A stretch of DNA of 64,000 bases from Cryptomeria japonica. Lineage: Eukaryota; Streptophyta; Pinopsida; Cupressales; Cupressaceae. The position numbers were made by a program, and so were the translations under genes. Below, piece after piece: positions 24,782 to 37,500 of the stretch (positions are counted from its first letter, which is position 1; the number at the start of each line of letters is the position of its first letter). Where the stretch lies: positions 20,896,260-20,960,259 of the forward strand of contig NC_081409.1 in assembly GCF_030272615.1 (NCBI RefSeq). The letters run 5' to 3'. Below the pieces are notes generated by a model. It was not told the origin of the DNA. It saw only the letters and a list, made by a program, of their open reading frames with translations, and did not search any database.

Positions 24782-25969
24782 TGTGTGTGTGAAAAGTGGT
24801 ATGAGAATCTGTATCTGCAAGACACCACTTCAATTAAGTCATTACATGCATGGTTAATCAGATATAATCAATGAATAAATAAACCATAACAAATCGACCC
24901 ATTGCCTTCTAAAAGATGCGAGTATAAGATTGCTCTCAGATTATAAGCAATACCAATGACTAGACAACATCAAGACGAAGGATTTTATCTATATGAACAT
25001 GATGAATGCTAGATGGATGCAATATTAATCTAACAACATTTTTGCAATATTAAACTAAATGATTTAATCAATATGAAATAATTAATATGCAATATATCAA
25101 TGAAATCCTAGAACAAAAACAGTATAATAACAATATATTCTCCAGCCTCTCTTTTAATGAGAGATGAGCCTGAATTTATAGAAAATTCAGAAAGAAACCA
25201 ACGGTTGAGATCAAATGACGATGAGCGGTCAAGATTTTCCAAGAGGAAGCACAATCCAGGTGAATTGATGTGATTGGATGCTTTTCTCAATTTTAAAGGA
25301 AATTGAACTAAAAATAAGATTAAATCAGGAAAAAACTGATTTAAAGGAAATTGAACTAAAATTAAGATTAAAATCAGGAAAAAACTGATTTATTCTCTAT
25401 TTCATTCAATTTTGATATTCAATTGTTTTAATTGCTTTCTTTGAGATTATCTATCAATTTTTAATTTGTTTTTTTCAAGATTATCTCCAATTGATTTCTT
25501 TTCTCAAATTTTAATTCTTTTTTGTCAATTAATTCCTTTTTTGATTTATTTCCATTTTTGAAGATTTGTGCTCAATTGATTTATTTAATTGAATTAATTC
25601 CTCTTTCTTGATTTGTTTCCTTTTTTTGAAGATTTATGGCAATTTGATTTATTTAATTAAATTAATTCCTCTTTCTTGATGTGTTTCCTTTTTTGAAGAT
25701 TTATGGCAAATTGCTTTATTTAATTAAATATGCTAGGATATTTAATTAAAATAAATAAGATAATTGTTTAAAATGATTTACTTGGAATGATTTAATTAAT
25801 TAAATAAATATTTAATTAATATTGAGTGATTGATTTGCCATGTGACATTTGATGATTTTAGGAATTAATTGTGTGCTCAAGATTGATTTAATTGCCTTTG
25901 GTTAGGACCTTGGTGACGTTGTCGAGATTAGGGGCCCATGGTTTAGATGACCATTTTTAGGGTATTACA
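24782..25969 (-). repeat. 5' LTR of the Ty3-like element
   Basis: 1,188 bp. It should carry the element's promoter. It is almost identical to the 3' LTR but has an extra ~13-16 bp with CTTGGAATGATTTA near 25780. It is followed by the target duplication AATAT. Confidence 0.92.
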
Positions 25970-25974
25970 AATAT

Positions 25975-28600
25975 AATGGTTATCATAACCACCCAAACCA
26001 TTGACATAATTATCGGAAAAATTAAAAAATGCTAACAAAAACTTGATTAGGTTTTAATTGGTGATTTCAAAGTGATTGAAAGAATAAAATTAGAGTTATA
26101 ACAAGAATGTTGGGTAATTTTAAGATCATCATTATCTTAGGAACATGGACATAATTTTTAAAGAGTTCAAAAGTACAAATAAATAAAATAAAAGGTGAAA
26201 TATAAAATAAATTCAAGTTAATTTGTAAAAACAATGTTTCCAAACACAATTGTCTCCCATGAACCTAATGCTCAACTAAAATTGTGTAAAATTTAGCCCA
26301 TTGTCTTCACTAATCAGAAATGTTCCTCGCCAATTTGCGATCCATGTGAAAATGTAGGCTAAATTTCAGTACAGCCCCCTTTCCATAAATTACTTAGTTA
26401 TTTACTTCAAACTTTCCATGAAATTGTTCTTTGCTTCTAAATTTTGAAATTGTTGCTTCATGAAATCTTCCCATTTTCACTATCTTAGTTGAATACAATT
26501 CATTTATGTTTTCTATGAAAACATTTGAATATAAAAGACAAATAGTATAGTTATGAGCATGCTACTATATTGAATAATTATTTATCTTAAATGGCATTGT
26601 CCTTAGCTTGGCTGATCGCTTTAACACTCCTCTAATTGACTATGTCCAAGGCTAACCCCTGAAAAATGACAGTCTTTTTTCTCTCCATTAACTCTATCTG
26701 AATCTAAGGTACTAGACACAAGCCTCTTGTTTAGATTAGAACCATGTTAAGATTAGATTTTTGTTCTAGATGGAGGATTTTTCTAATAGAAAAATCTTTA
26801 GAGAAAAATAAATCAACATTCCTTATATCTTTGACAAAGTTTTTTCTCCATTGAAGGGTCTTTCTATAGTGGTTTCAATTTTATTCTTATAATTTTATTG
26901 ATATAATCATCAATAGGGGCTTTACATTTGGAATTAGAATTGGAATTAAAACCAAGAGGTCATCTAACAAGTGAGGAATATTTTTCTTCCTTGACTTTAT
27001 ATCCTCCCTTCTATCTCTAGCTATCATTTTCTTAATCTCATCTAAGGCAATTGTTTAGAAGGATGGAGAGAGTTAGACAAATTCATAGAGGCAAGGCCCC
27101 TATGGGGAGTTTAATGCTTGAACTAATCTATATGTTCTTCAAGATATTATTTGTAGATCCACATCTCATTTTTTTGGCTTGATTAATTAATGAAATAAAC
27201 TGGTGTACTAGCATACATTGCACACCTTTTAATAGGGTATCCAATTTTACATTCTCATTGCACTCATTTTAGTATTCCCCATTATTCTATACATTATAGG
27301 ACCTTTATTGATTTAAATTAATATTTAATTTAATATTATGAGTCTTATTTCACTTTAATAGATCAACACTTTATTATGTGGGTCCTTATTTTAATTGTGC
27401 CCTTTAACTTATTGCATTTCATGCTATATATGGGTCCTATGTCATTTCAAATTTTAAAATGCACCTTTACCCACATCTAAATATTATAAATTTTCATATA
27501 AATTATGTTTGTACTATCCAGGCCCTATTATCTCGTGTCCTTAAAAATTTAGGCTTATTTTGTTAGGACACAAGTGCTTAGATTAGCATTGTCCAAGATA
27601 ATGGTTCTCATATTAGAGCCCATGTTACAAACACTAGGATCTCTGGTTAAGGTTTTTGCTTGTAGTCCTACATGGTGTGCTATAGTGTTCTCTTTGACTT
27701 GAATTGTCCTTTGAAAATTGTAAAGAAATAAAGAACATTGGAACCTTGGAAAATTTTAGAAATCTATGCTTTGTGCTCTCTCCTTAATCCTTTTCAAAAA
27801 TCATAGTTGTGTGCAACATGTGTATTTGTTTCTTATTCTTTAGTTTTGGATTCAAGCAATGTTTAAATGATTCTATGGGGTCTTTCTTTGCTCTATAATC
27901 TCTAGTGCTTGCCTAAATGTTAAAGGTTGTTTTCACTATGTAAATGATTATGCTATAGAGTGAGGGAAATTGTGTATACCCTCTTAACTAATGCTATGCT
28001 TATAGGATTAACTTGTCACGTTGGAATAATACCTTAATTTATTTTTGAAAATAAGATGAAGTGTTTGTATTATGTGTATAATAATTAATTAGTGTAGATT
28101 ATGATGTGTAATTGAAGTACTTGTTTGAGACACTTTATCTTTTCCTAGTATATGTCCTCTTTCATTAAGAATAATTACTTAGACTTTTATAAGAGATTGC
28201 ATTGCATTAAAGATAATAAAGGAATATGGATATGAAAATCAATTTATGGTCTTAAATGTTTGGTGTGCACTCTCTAACACATTCAAGGCATTATACCCTG
28301 GGAGACTGTGTAGCGGTTATTCTCTTTGGTGTGACTAATAGTGGTCACCTCGTGATGTAGATTTGGATGAGTTGGCTATATTGTCTTGAGTTAATTAATG
28401 ATTGAATGAAGTGTCATTGGAGTTAATTTGGCTTTTGGTTTTTTAAATTCTTCTTTCATCTATTTTGTTCTTTATGGTGACACTTGTCACAATTTATTTC
28501 TTGTTGATTTCGTCGGCAACTTTTTGTAATTTAACATTGAATTTGACAATCCTTTATTTTTGGACTTTCTCTTTTGTTGTTGATGTCTATAGTGGTCATT
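25975..28600. other. AT-rich spacer, no gene recognised
   Basis: No ORF above 60 codons with any recognisable content and no clear repeat pair inside the window. Probably old decayed mobile DNA. Confidence 0.5.
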
Positions 28601-28654
28601 CTGAATGTTGAGTATTATGGACCCTCGTTTTGAATTAAGTGTAGTCTCTATCAT

Positions 28655-28740
28655 GTTCACTTCGAACCTCTGATAGTGTGTGTGAGGGAGGACACTGGAC
28701 GAAGAAGTGCAGTAGACCTAGCAAACAATTAGATAATGTT
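28655..28740 (+). pseudogene. Possible zinc-knuckle gag remnant
   Basis: One frame reads SVCEGGHWTKKCSRPSK before a stop. GHWTKKC is the second half of a retroelement C-x2-C-x4-H-x4-C knuckle with the first cysteine lost. No other gag or pol sequence was found nearby, so this is a weak call based on one short motif. Confidence 0.25.
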
Positions 28741-30418
28741 GATATTGGTTAAGTAAATGAAATATGTTAATAAGATGAAATGTACTAGTAACATTTTTTG
28801 GATTTTATGAAATTCTAGATAGAAGTGCATTTAGATTTGAGAAATTTGTGATATATGAAATAGTTTAATGAAAATGAACTGCTAATTCATTGTCTTCAAT
28901 GAGTGCTTATGTATATCTCATGTATAATTAATGGCTAAGGGTGTCTTTGGTTAATATGATTGGATGTAGGATGCATCGAATGTTTGTATTAGGTAGTGAT
29001 ATTTATTCCTTCTTCTTAGTTAAGATGGTGTTGTGCTTCATGTTTGGTGCTTGATGTGGAGACAGGGATGTTTGAATGCTATAAATCTTGTTTTCCCTTG
29101 AATTTATAGGACAAAGATTTATAAAAGTTGCAGGTTATTTTTATTTCATTTGGATTTGAAGGGAGCTCATTCAAGAAATTTTTCCTCATATAGGTGTATG
29201 ATATGACTTCTTCAATAAAATAAGGATGTACCTATGTGTAAATTATTGTGAAAAAAGTATATACATTTTCTTAATTGCGTGTAACTAGATGTTAAAGGAG
29301 TGTTTCAATGCTTAAATGGCGTGAGTTATTGTGATTTTTGCTTATAGATGGTAACTTGGAGACAAGATTTAAATTTGTCTCACAAAATGTGGTTAAATGA
29401 AGTTCTCTCTTGAAGATATTTTAATGATTTAGCATGTTCAATGTAACAAGTAAGAGTTTTGTGACTTGTTTTATCTCTTGTGTAGCGTATGTATCTTGAA
29501 TATTTGAAGCATAATAAGAAAAAATTTGTTGTCATTATCTTACTTTAAGCTAGGAACTGTTTGAACTAAGATGTTTTATTGATTGATGGATCCTTAAATG
29601 AGAAAGATTAGGTATATTGTTTGTGATTGTCCTAAAGGGAAGATTTTAATTTTTCTATGTTCAAAGAAAGTTTTGGATTAATGTGTGCATGATTTCAACT
29701 TAACCCTTGCAACTTCCAAGAGTAAGTTGAGTCCAAGGGCTGGAGGATGTAGTGCCTCTCCCTGATTCATCTTGTCTTTTGTGCATCAATAGATCATATT
29801 GATATAGCTTAGTCTATTTTATGATGATTTGATGGTATCTTACCATGTACTAACCCTAATTCATGATTATATTGGATATGATGGTGATTATGATAGAGCT
29901 TGGTTGTCGTGACTGACTTCTACTACATTTATGTTAGGGACGATTTCATACCACTTATTCACGAGAACGATATGGAATTGTGATTCCCCTTCACTTGTCT
30001 GTTTATTTTATTATATATGTTATGGTATATTTTGATGTATGTTTGTTGGTGGTGACAGGTTTACAAGTACTAGACATTGACTCCACATGGCTTCACAGGT
30101 CTGAGCATGTCTTCATCCCAATGTAAAGTTGATTGGAGATGACATGAAATCCCATTCTACACTATAGGTTAAAGTTGATATGTCCTGTCAGTCTTATTTT
30201 TGTGGTTAGAGTTGCCTTGTAGTATTTTGTGTTACCCTATGATGGGTTGTCTTGAGGAGTTGCTATTATTAGTTAATTAAATTATTAATTAATTAATTGG
30301 CTTATATAGTTTATTAATAACAAATTAAATTATTGGATGGCATTGGTATTTAAATATAATTGTGTAATTAATTATTGAGGTTTATTATTTATTAATGTTA
30401 TTTTGTGGATCATAATAT
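28741..30418. other. Decayed spacer, possible old LTR
   Basis: A purine-rich stretch (AAGGGCTGGAGGATG, about 29735) precedes TGTAGTGCCTCTCCC, which could be a polypurine tract and LTR start. No second LTR copy is in the window to test it. Otherwise it is AT-rich and non-coding. Confidence 0.25.
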
Positions 30419-31664
30419 TGTTGGCAGCAGTCAACAAGGAAGACTGAGAGGAGGGGTGAATCAGTCTTCACCGGATTCACAACAAATTAAACTTCCAAAA
30501 CATAAACTAATAAATCACAACAACAACTAAAAAGAAAATTAACAACAAAATACATAACATCAATATTTTGATGTGGAAAACCCAGCTAAGGGAAAAACCA
30601 CATTAGGAACCTACCCAGAATAAGATGATACTCTGTAGTAGTATGTGAAAATATTACAATTGGGAATGCACATGCATTCAGGCACACTGCCTAGAGCTCA
30701 CTACTTAAAAGATATATTCCCAGAAGGCTACAACCTTCAAGGAAATCTCCCTGAATTACAAAATAAACCGGAATACAATCTAGAAGGAATGAACTATAAT
30801 AATAGCATCTACAAATGCTTGATGACAGTTTCAGTTAACCACAGTTGCCTGCCCTGCAACACCAAAAATCACCGTAATAGTTCATTGAATGATATATCCT
30901 TGTTCGAATAATCACCTCTCTATAATAAATGTAGACACAACACTGACACCAAAATTACATAAGTATATCACCTATATATACAAATCATGAACCTTGATAA
31001 CAAGGTCGGCTGAACCCTCAACCCTCAACTCATAATTACAAAAATTACATTACATGATACAAAGATCGACCATCAGACCAATATTATGATTTAAATTACA
31101 TATCATAGACCTAATTAAAATTTCCAAATGAATACATCCACTGGAAATCCCACCACGATCAACCGCAGCATGTTACACCACCAGAAATACTGCATAACAC
31201 ACAAATTATCACCGGTTCATAGAAATTACTAAAAAATCGCTCAACGATCAATGCAAGTCACCAAAAAAAATAGGACATAACTAGGAAACACCATCATGAA
31301 TGTTAGAATCATCTGGAATAGTTGTACAATCATCTCTTTTCAAATCTTCATCGGTCAACGTCTCAAAGCTCAAGAACACAACCAATCAACAACTGTCATG
31401 AAGAAAGATAAATTGTGGTACACCAAATCATGAACCATCTGAAATGAAGATACACAAGATCATCCCAAACAATAATCCAAAATATCAGTACAAGATCTAA
31501 TCACACTGGAATATACCGAAGGGAATGCCAAATACTGCACAATAGTGATCAACAAAACCAAACTAAAAAACCAAACCAAAAACCTTTCCCAAACTCACCG
31601 GAATATGTTGACATCAATGACAACAACATATCCTAGCAGCAACAATGAAAAACCAAATCCAACA
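30419..31664 (-). repeat. Copia-type 3' LTR, minus strand
   Basis: On the minus strand it starts TGTTGGATTTGG directly after a polypurine tract and ends GCTGCCAACA. It contains GATTCACCCC followed by a CTCTCAGT block near its 3' end, and it shares the block order of the LTRs at 32.3 and 38.2 kb. It is about 1,246 bp. Only this one LTR and a short piece of internal sequence remain. Confidence 0.7.
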
Positions 31665-31850
31665 ATCTCCTCCTTTGGCATTGATGGCAACATATGAATG
31701 TGAAAAATAGTCAATGCAAAGAAAGAAGATATCACCAACAAACTCCCCCTAAGATTAAGATAGATAAAGCAATTTTTCACATGATCTCCCTTTGAGAACA
31801 ATGCCACAGATCACCAAAATAGAAAAATCAAACTGTCTCCCAAAATCAAA
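31665..31850 (-). mobile_element. Truncated copia internal 3' end with polypurine tract
   Basis: Minus strand reads CATCAATGCCAAAGGAGGAGA directly before the LTR start, nearly the same as the polypurine tract of the element at 32,259-38,968 (GCCAAAGGGGGAGA). About 180 bp of internal sequence remain, then the homology ends at about 31,850. The rest of the element is missing. Confidence 0.6.
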
Positions 31851-31854
31851 CAAT

Positions 31855-32258
31855 GGTAGTGATGGTTCTGATGACTGAGTCTGAGGTTAAGGTCATTGCC
31901 TCTACCCCCCTTAGAAGAGGGTCTAAATCCCCAAGAAGAACAATGATGTCTCATTGGTGGAGGAAACCTCTAGTTACAAGGTGAAGCCCAAGGGAAAGGG
32001 TAAGAGGTTAATTTTATCTGATTCTAATATGGGGGGTGAGTAGCCTTCTAGACTTTTTGAAAACCAAGAATCAAAACCAATGGACTTGGACTCCCTGGAC
32101 TTACAAGACAAGCCTAAAATAATGCTTGACATTTTGGGAACTACTAGAAGAGCCTCGATTGATATGTATTGCTTCCAACGTTGGGTGCTCCATAAAATTA
32201 AGACTCTGCATCTCAAGGAGAGAACTACCTTAGCTAAGATGGAAAGGGTTGAAGGGGT
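31855..32258 (+). pseudogene. 5' part of an ORF split by an LTR element
   Basis: A plus-strand frame includes LDSLDLQDKPKIMLDILG and LHLKERTTLAKMERVEGVV and runs straight into the LTR element that duplicated GGGGT at 32254-32258. The frame resumes after the element at 38,974. I do not recognise the protein. It is charged and predicted helical, and the 3' part ends in a LINE-like tail, so a LINE-derived origin is possible but unproven. Confidence 0.45.
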
Positions 32259-33046
32259 TGTTGGAAAATGCACACTCCAATGAGAAATTGTAGGTGATTG
32301 AAGGTATTGTCATTGATGGAAACCTTACAATCATATTATACCGGTAGGCACCGGCACCAGCAAACTCTACACCAGCATACAGTTCACCGACACCAAAAAG
32401 ATTAATTACCGGCACCCTGGCTGATAGGATTTTATTAATTGCAAAATGTAATTAATTGTAATATCTTTTTGTAAAGCCGACAAGGCATATTGTAATAAGG
32501 CTCATATATAAGTATGAGATCTTAGAGAACATTTGTAAGTAGGATATATGAGGCAGACATGGTTAGATTATTTATGCAAATATTAAGGCAGAATTTGGTA
32601 TAAGGTTTTGGAAGTTGCAGAGCTTAAACTGGTAATAGATCTGGCATAGCAGATGCCCTTTTGTAGTAGTACATGACATTGGATTTGTATAATCCATTTT
32701 GTAAGTCAGTGAGACTTCTCTTTTGTATGTAAGCAGTGAGATTTAGGCAGTTGGCCTTCCTGCATGTGGAGGCCCCTATTATAACAGTAATATTCTCTTA
32801 TTGGCCAATAAGCAAATATTGTGGGTCACAAATCCCACTGAGGTTTTTCCCACACCGGGTTTCCTCGTTAAAATATTGTGTTATGGTGTGCTTTTCATGT
32901 TGTTCTTATTGTTCTTATTTGTTGTATTAATTTTGGTTTATCGGTACACAATTTTGGAATGCTTTTCATATAATAAGTTCAGAAAATTCATTAACCAGCC
33001 AGATACTGATTCACCCCCCCTCTCAGTATCTTTGGGAATCCTAACA
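32259..33046 (+). repeat. 5' LTR of the copia-like element
   Basis: 788 bp, TGTTGGAAAATG...GGGAATCCTAACA. It contains 'aaggctcatatataagtatgagatc', which includes a TATATAA promoter-like word near 32507, and the pyrimidine block ATTCACCCCCCCTCTCAGT near its end. Confidence 0.92.
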
Positions 33047-33048
33047 AT

Positions 33049-33063
33049 TGGTATCAGAGCCTG
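33049..33063 (+). other. Primer-binding site, initiator tRNA-Met
   Basis: TGGTATCAGAGCCTGG starts two bases inside the 5' LTR, the classic plant initiator-Met complement used by most Ty1/Copia elements. Confidence 0.92.
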
Positions 33064-33117
33064 GTCCTCTATTTTCAAAATCCTAATAGCTTGAGGAAGA
33101 TTCTGACACTGGTAGAG

Positions 33118-34230
33118 ATGGAAAACTTGAGAAAGCAATTGGAAACATCTCTTGCAGACTATGATGCAGAAAAAGTAAAGAATATCAAACTTGAAGATGA
33201 TCTGAAGACTACATGGGAAATCATTCAAGGACTTTAGAAAAATCTCACTATTACTAGGAACGAAAGAAGAGAACTTTCTGAAAAGATGCAGAGTGATGAT
33301 GATGAGAAAGAAACTCTTAATGACCTTGTGAACAAGCTGAGACAAGAAAATAGTACAATGAAGAATGAGATGCAGGATATGGCTATGAGATTTAGTAAAG
33401 ACATTGAAGATAGAAAGAAGAATGAAGATGACTTGGTTAGAAGACTAAATGATGCTGGAAATGAAAATACAAGACTCGGTCATGAGAATGATATGTTAAA
33501 GAAAGATTTGATGCATACACAAAATGACAGAACTGAACTCATGAGATAGAAAGATTTCTTGGAAAATCAGTTGGCTACTGCAAATCAACACAAGGAGAAA
33601 TTCAAGAAAAGTTCAGAAGAACTTGATGACATGCTGAAGAATCAGAAACCTAATGGAGATACAAATGGCCTTGGCTTTGAAGTTGGTGAAAGCTCTGGTA
33701 CTACAAAGAATGACGATCACAGCAAACCGGTAAGACAACCTAATGCTTACAAATTTAATGGAAAATGCTTTAACTGTAACAAGTACAGTCATAGAGAAAA
33801 TCAGTGTAGATCTAGAAATTATCAGAACACTAATACACCCATTGGTCAATGTTCTAAATGCAAAAAAGTTGGTCATAATTCAGAAAATTGTAGAATGAAT
33901 GTAAGATGTTATATTTGTGGAAGATTTGGACATCTATCTAATCAATGCAGAACACATACTGGCATAGGATATGGGAAAGCTATTCAGAAAAACAATGTGA
34001 CTTGTTATGCTTGTAACAAAATTGGACATATTGCAAAATTCTGTAGAAGTAAGGCATCATAGGCAAATAACAAAGGACCCACTTTGAAAGGTAAAGAAAA
34101 GGTTGAAGAGGTAAAGCAAGAATTTTTAAAACAATGAATTAAAAAGTTTGACATGAATGTTAGTGAAGCTATTCCTTCACCGGTAGAATAGAGTATCTCT
34201 CCACCGGCAGGAGATTCTTCATCTAACTGA
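33118..34230 (+). pseudogene. Gag of the copia-like element, four CCHC knuckles
   Basis: One frame from ATG 33118 runs to a TGA at 34228-34230 and is interrupted by TAG at 33235 and 33547 and by TAG, TGA and TAG after 34060. The first ~150 codons encode a long charged coiled coil (ENLRKQLETSLADYD; NDLVNKLRQENSTMKNEM). Four C-x2-C-x4-H-x4-C zinc knuckles follow between about 33767 and 34047: CFNCNKYSHRENQC, CSKCKKVGHNSENC, CYICGRFGHLSNQC and CYACNKIGHIAKFC. All 16 zinc ligands are present. Retrotransposon Gag uses one or two such knuckles to bind RNA, so four is unusual and recalls CNBP-type proteins. No capsid domain is recognisable upstream. The stops mean this copy cannot make the full protein. 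Confidence 0.8.
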
Positions 34231-34532
34231 GAAATAATCCTTTGGGGGTATGGCAACAAATTGAAAATGTGCTAATTAACCCTTAGTTGATGGTGAGAAG
34301 CTAGATTACTTCTTTACCGATAGATGAGTTAAGTTTTTGACTTAACCGACAGGCTTAAATGTGGCAGTTGAAAGAAATAACATTATAAAGCAAGTGTTTT
34401 GGCTCCTTTTTCATTCACCGAGCATTCAAATCTCCAGAGAGCGTGAAAATCCCAAGCAAAGGCATCCACAGCGAAAAGTGAAGCAATTCATCCAAGCATT
34501 CATCCTAAAGGTAGATTAAGGTATTTATAATT

Positions 34533-37500
34533 ATGGCTTCTTCATCTGCACCTAAATTTATCGCAAACCCTATTGTGATTGAAGTTATCAAGCGCCCTAG
34601 ACCCGTGTTCAAACTTATTCCTAAAATTGCGAAGAAAGATGATACCCTAGGAGTATTTTCAAAAATACCTAAGGGAGTAGTTTATGCAGAGGATCCTAGA
34701 ATGTATATACATTGTCATATTGAGGAACTAGGAGCTGAAGAAATAATGAACATGTATAGGACTATAATTTTTGATGAAAATAGTAATGTTAAAGCGAAAC
34801 ACAAGATAGTGGAAACCCTAGGCTTTGTGGACATTCTTAGTATCCCTGATTTTCCTAAAGATGTGATAAGAATAGTCTTGAGCGGAGTTCATGGAGAGTT
34901 CTTTTGGTTGGATTTCATCCATAAGATCACTAAAGAGGTAGTTAGGGCAGTAACAACCTTACCTTCCACCGGTAGCAGTCCTGACAGAACTAAGAAAGTT
35001 TCAAATGACACTGTGATGAACTTAACCAGTGCAACATTTGACAAAAGATTCCTAAGAGTCAATGACGTGAAGGACATCAATGTTAGATTTGTCAGTATGA
35101 TTCTTGGTTATAAGGCTACACATGCAAACATACTAAACTCTGTCTCTAGCTTATGTATTAAAAGTGCATATGACATGGTGAATGGCTTAAAGATGAACTA
35201 ATAGACAACTTAAAGAAAATCAAAGGTGATAAGAAGGGAACTTTCAGATTTGGTAACTTGCTTGTATGCTTAGTGTTATACATTACCAAGGAAGTACCCG
35301 GCATCGGTAGGAAAGACATTGGTTTTGATATCCCGGTAGGAAAGCAACTATTAGAAATAATAAACAACATGGGAGATGACAAAGAGAAAAACATAAATGA
35401 ATATATTCAAACTTTGAAAGGGAGAATGAAGACAAGAATAAGGCTATCTCAAGAAATTGTTGATAAGTATCAAAAAGAGATATGCTTTGTGATCAAGAAA
35501 GATGAAATATGGATGGAGGCAGTTATCCCTGGGACTGTTTGGGTTACAGAGATGGGATATGAGGATGATGACAACATAGTTGAAACTTATGTAAAATCCC
35601 TCTTAGAAGTCCCTAAGGAACCGAAAGAAAAAGTATTTGGCAATGCTCAAACAATTGAAAGTGGCATTCAATCTCAGAAAAGATTCAAGAAAACTGAGCA
35701 GATAGTTAGGAGAGGTTCAAGACAGGCAAAATAAATAAAGGAAGATGTTTTGAATAAAACTGGTATTAAGGAGAGTGAATTGGAAGGACTACAACCGGAG
35801 ACACATCTCTCACCGGTTACTACTTATTCAAACAGTGAGATACCGACTATATTCAAAAGGGTAGAAAGAAAAAGAAAACCCTCACCGACACCCTCACCTA
35901 CACCCAGAAAGACAAGACAAAAAAAATAGGCAGTGAGGCCCCCAGCTAAAAAGATGACACCAAAGAAGAGGAAACATGTTATTCCCACTTTTGACAAAAA
36001 TTTGGAAGAGATCACTGAAGATGGCAAACTGACAAATATCAGCAAGTTGTATAACACACTATCTAATGATGAAAATGAGAGCATAGAAAATAGTGTAATC
36101 TTACACTTAGACATTTATAAGAAATTTTTGATAGAGATTGTAGATGACATACCCAATGATCTGTATAGAAGACTAGAAGCTAGAAGGGTAGCCATTGTGG
36201 AGTTAGATAAGAAAATCAAAATAGAAAAGCTACTTGCAGTTCACCCAGTGAACTCCACACAAGAAATTGATGAGCTAATAAGTGAAGCTAACCGAACAGT
36301 ACTCTCAGCTGGACATCGACATGTAGCATTAATGGCAAGAAGAGTAAATGAGATATTAGAGGAAACAACAAATAAGTGGGACATAGTTTTTGTAGAGAAA
36401 TAAAAACAGGAAGAACTTAAGAGACCAAAGACTATGAAAGTCTACCAGAAGGATAAGGGGAAAGGTAAGGTAGGTGGAACTCCGAGCCTAAAGATAACTG
36501 ATAACTTGCCCCCACCTCTCTCTAATACTCCATCGGTACAAATTGATGACACACAACCAGCAACATAGAGTATGGGTACACCGCATGAGGATACAAATCC
36601 TGATTCTGAGGTGTTATACATAATGAAAATTGACACTCAGGAAGTCAATATTGTGGTGGATAAGGAATCAACTAAGAAGACAGATGTGGCAACAGAGCCA
36701 CCGGCTGAAAATGTTGCAGTTGGAAACATTGGAATTGGGGAACAACAACAAACTGAAGGATCAAATGAACCCCCCGACACTGGAAAGGTAGAGACCACAA
36801 ATGTGCATACTGTTGCATCTACTAAGGTAACGACAACTACTGAAATTGAAAAACCAACTGGGTCACCGACAGTAGACAACACAGAGGTAAATAAAGAAAA
36901 ACCGGCAGTGGACACTATAGTGAAATCATTTGAAGCACAAACAGAGAAACCATCAGAGCAACAGGCTCTTGCTGAGGAAGACACGGAGAAACAGGTAGAG
37001 TAACAAGCTCCTTCTCAGGTACCTACTCAGACTGTACCACCGGCTACATCTGAAAAGCCTAAGCCTTTGGTAGCTGAAATGCAAACACAAACTTACCCTC
37101 CGAAGAAAGAGGAAAGCAAAGCTATCACAACCACTGGCGGATTACAAATTGTGAGAACAGTTGGACAGTCATCCGACACATCATTGATTGAATTCAGGCC
37201 TACAAATGTAACAAAGGTACTCTTGGATTCTATAAAGAAAATAATAGAGTGTAATGCACAAGCTTATAAGGCTATAGATGACACTTTACCAATTTTGAAG
37301 ATGATAGCTCCAAAGTGTAACATAGATAATAAAGATTCTTCAAGCCAATTAGACACATTGTCTAAGTATATAACTGGAAACCTAATAACACTAGATCAAA
37401 TAAATGAAGACACCTTCCGAGAGAAAATGAATAATGAGGAGACAGTAAAGAATAATAAGGAACATATGGAAACCTTATTACCGGTATTAGGTACAACAAT

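Larger units (their letters stand above)
15671..25974 (-). mobile_element. Non-autonomous Ty3-like LTR retrotransposon, complete
   Basis: The element proper is 15676-25969 (10.29 kb), flanked by the 5-bp duplication AATAT at 15671-15675 and 25970-25974. On the minus strand it runs: 5' LTR (25969-24782), primer site matching tRNA-Lys(CUU), a 2.2-kb leader with three tandem repeats, a gag-like ORF (22501-20780), about 3.9 kb of low-coding sequence, the polypurine tract AAAGAGGGGCAAA (16864-16852) and the 3' LTR (16851-15676). LTRs begin TGTAATACCC and end CACACACACA on that strand. No protease, reverse transcriptase, RNase H or integrase was recognised, so it would need enzymes from a relative. 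The gag knuckle points to Ty3/Gypsy. Confidence 0.9.

Noticed and set aside
33613..33876. Minus-strand 87-codon frame
   Set aside because: It is antisense to the zinc-knuckle gag, whose motifs explain the open frame.
36637..36984. Minus-strand 115-codon frame
   Set aside because: It is the shadow of the Thr/Glu-rich part of the LTR element's second ORF on the other strand.
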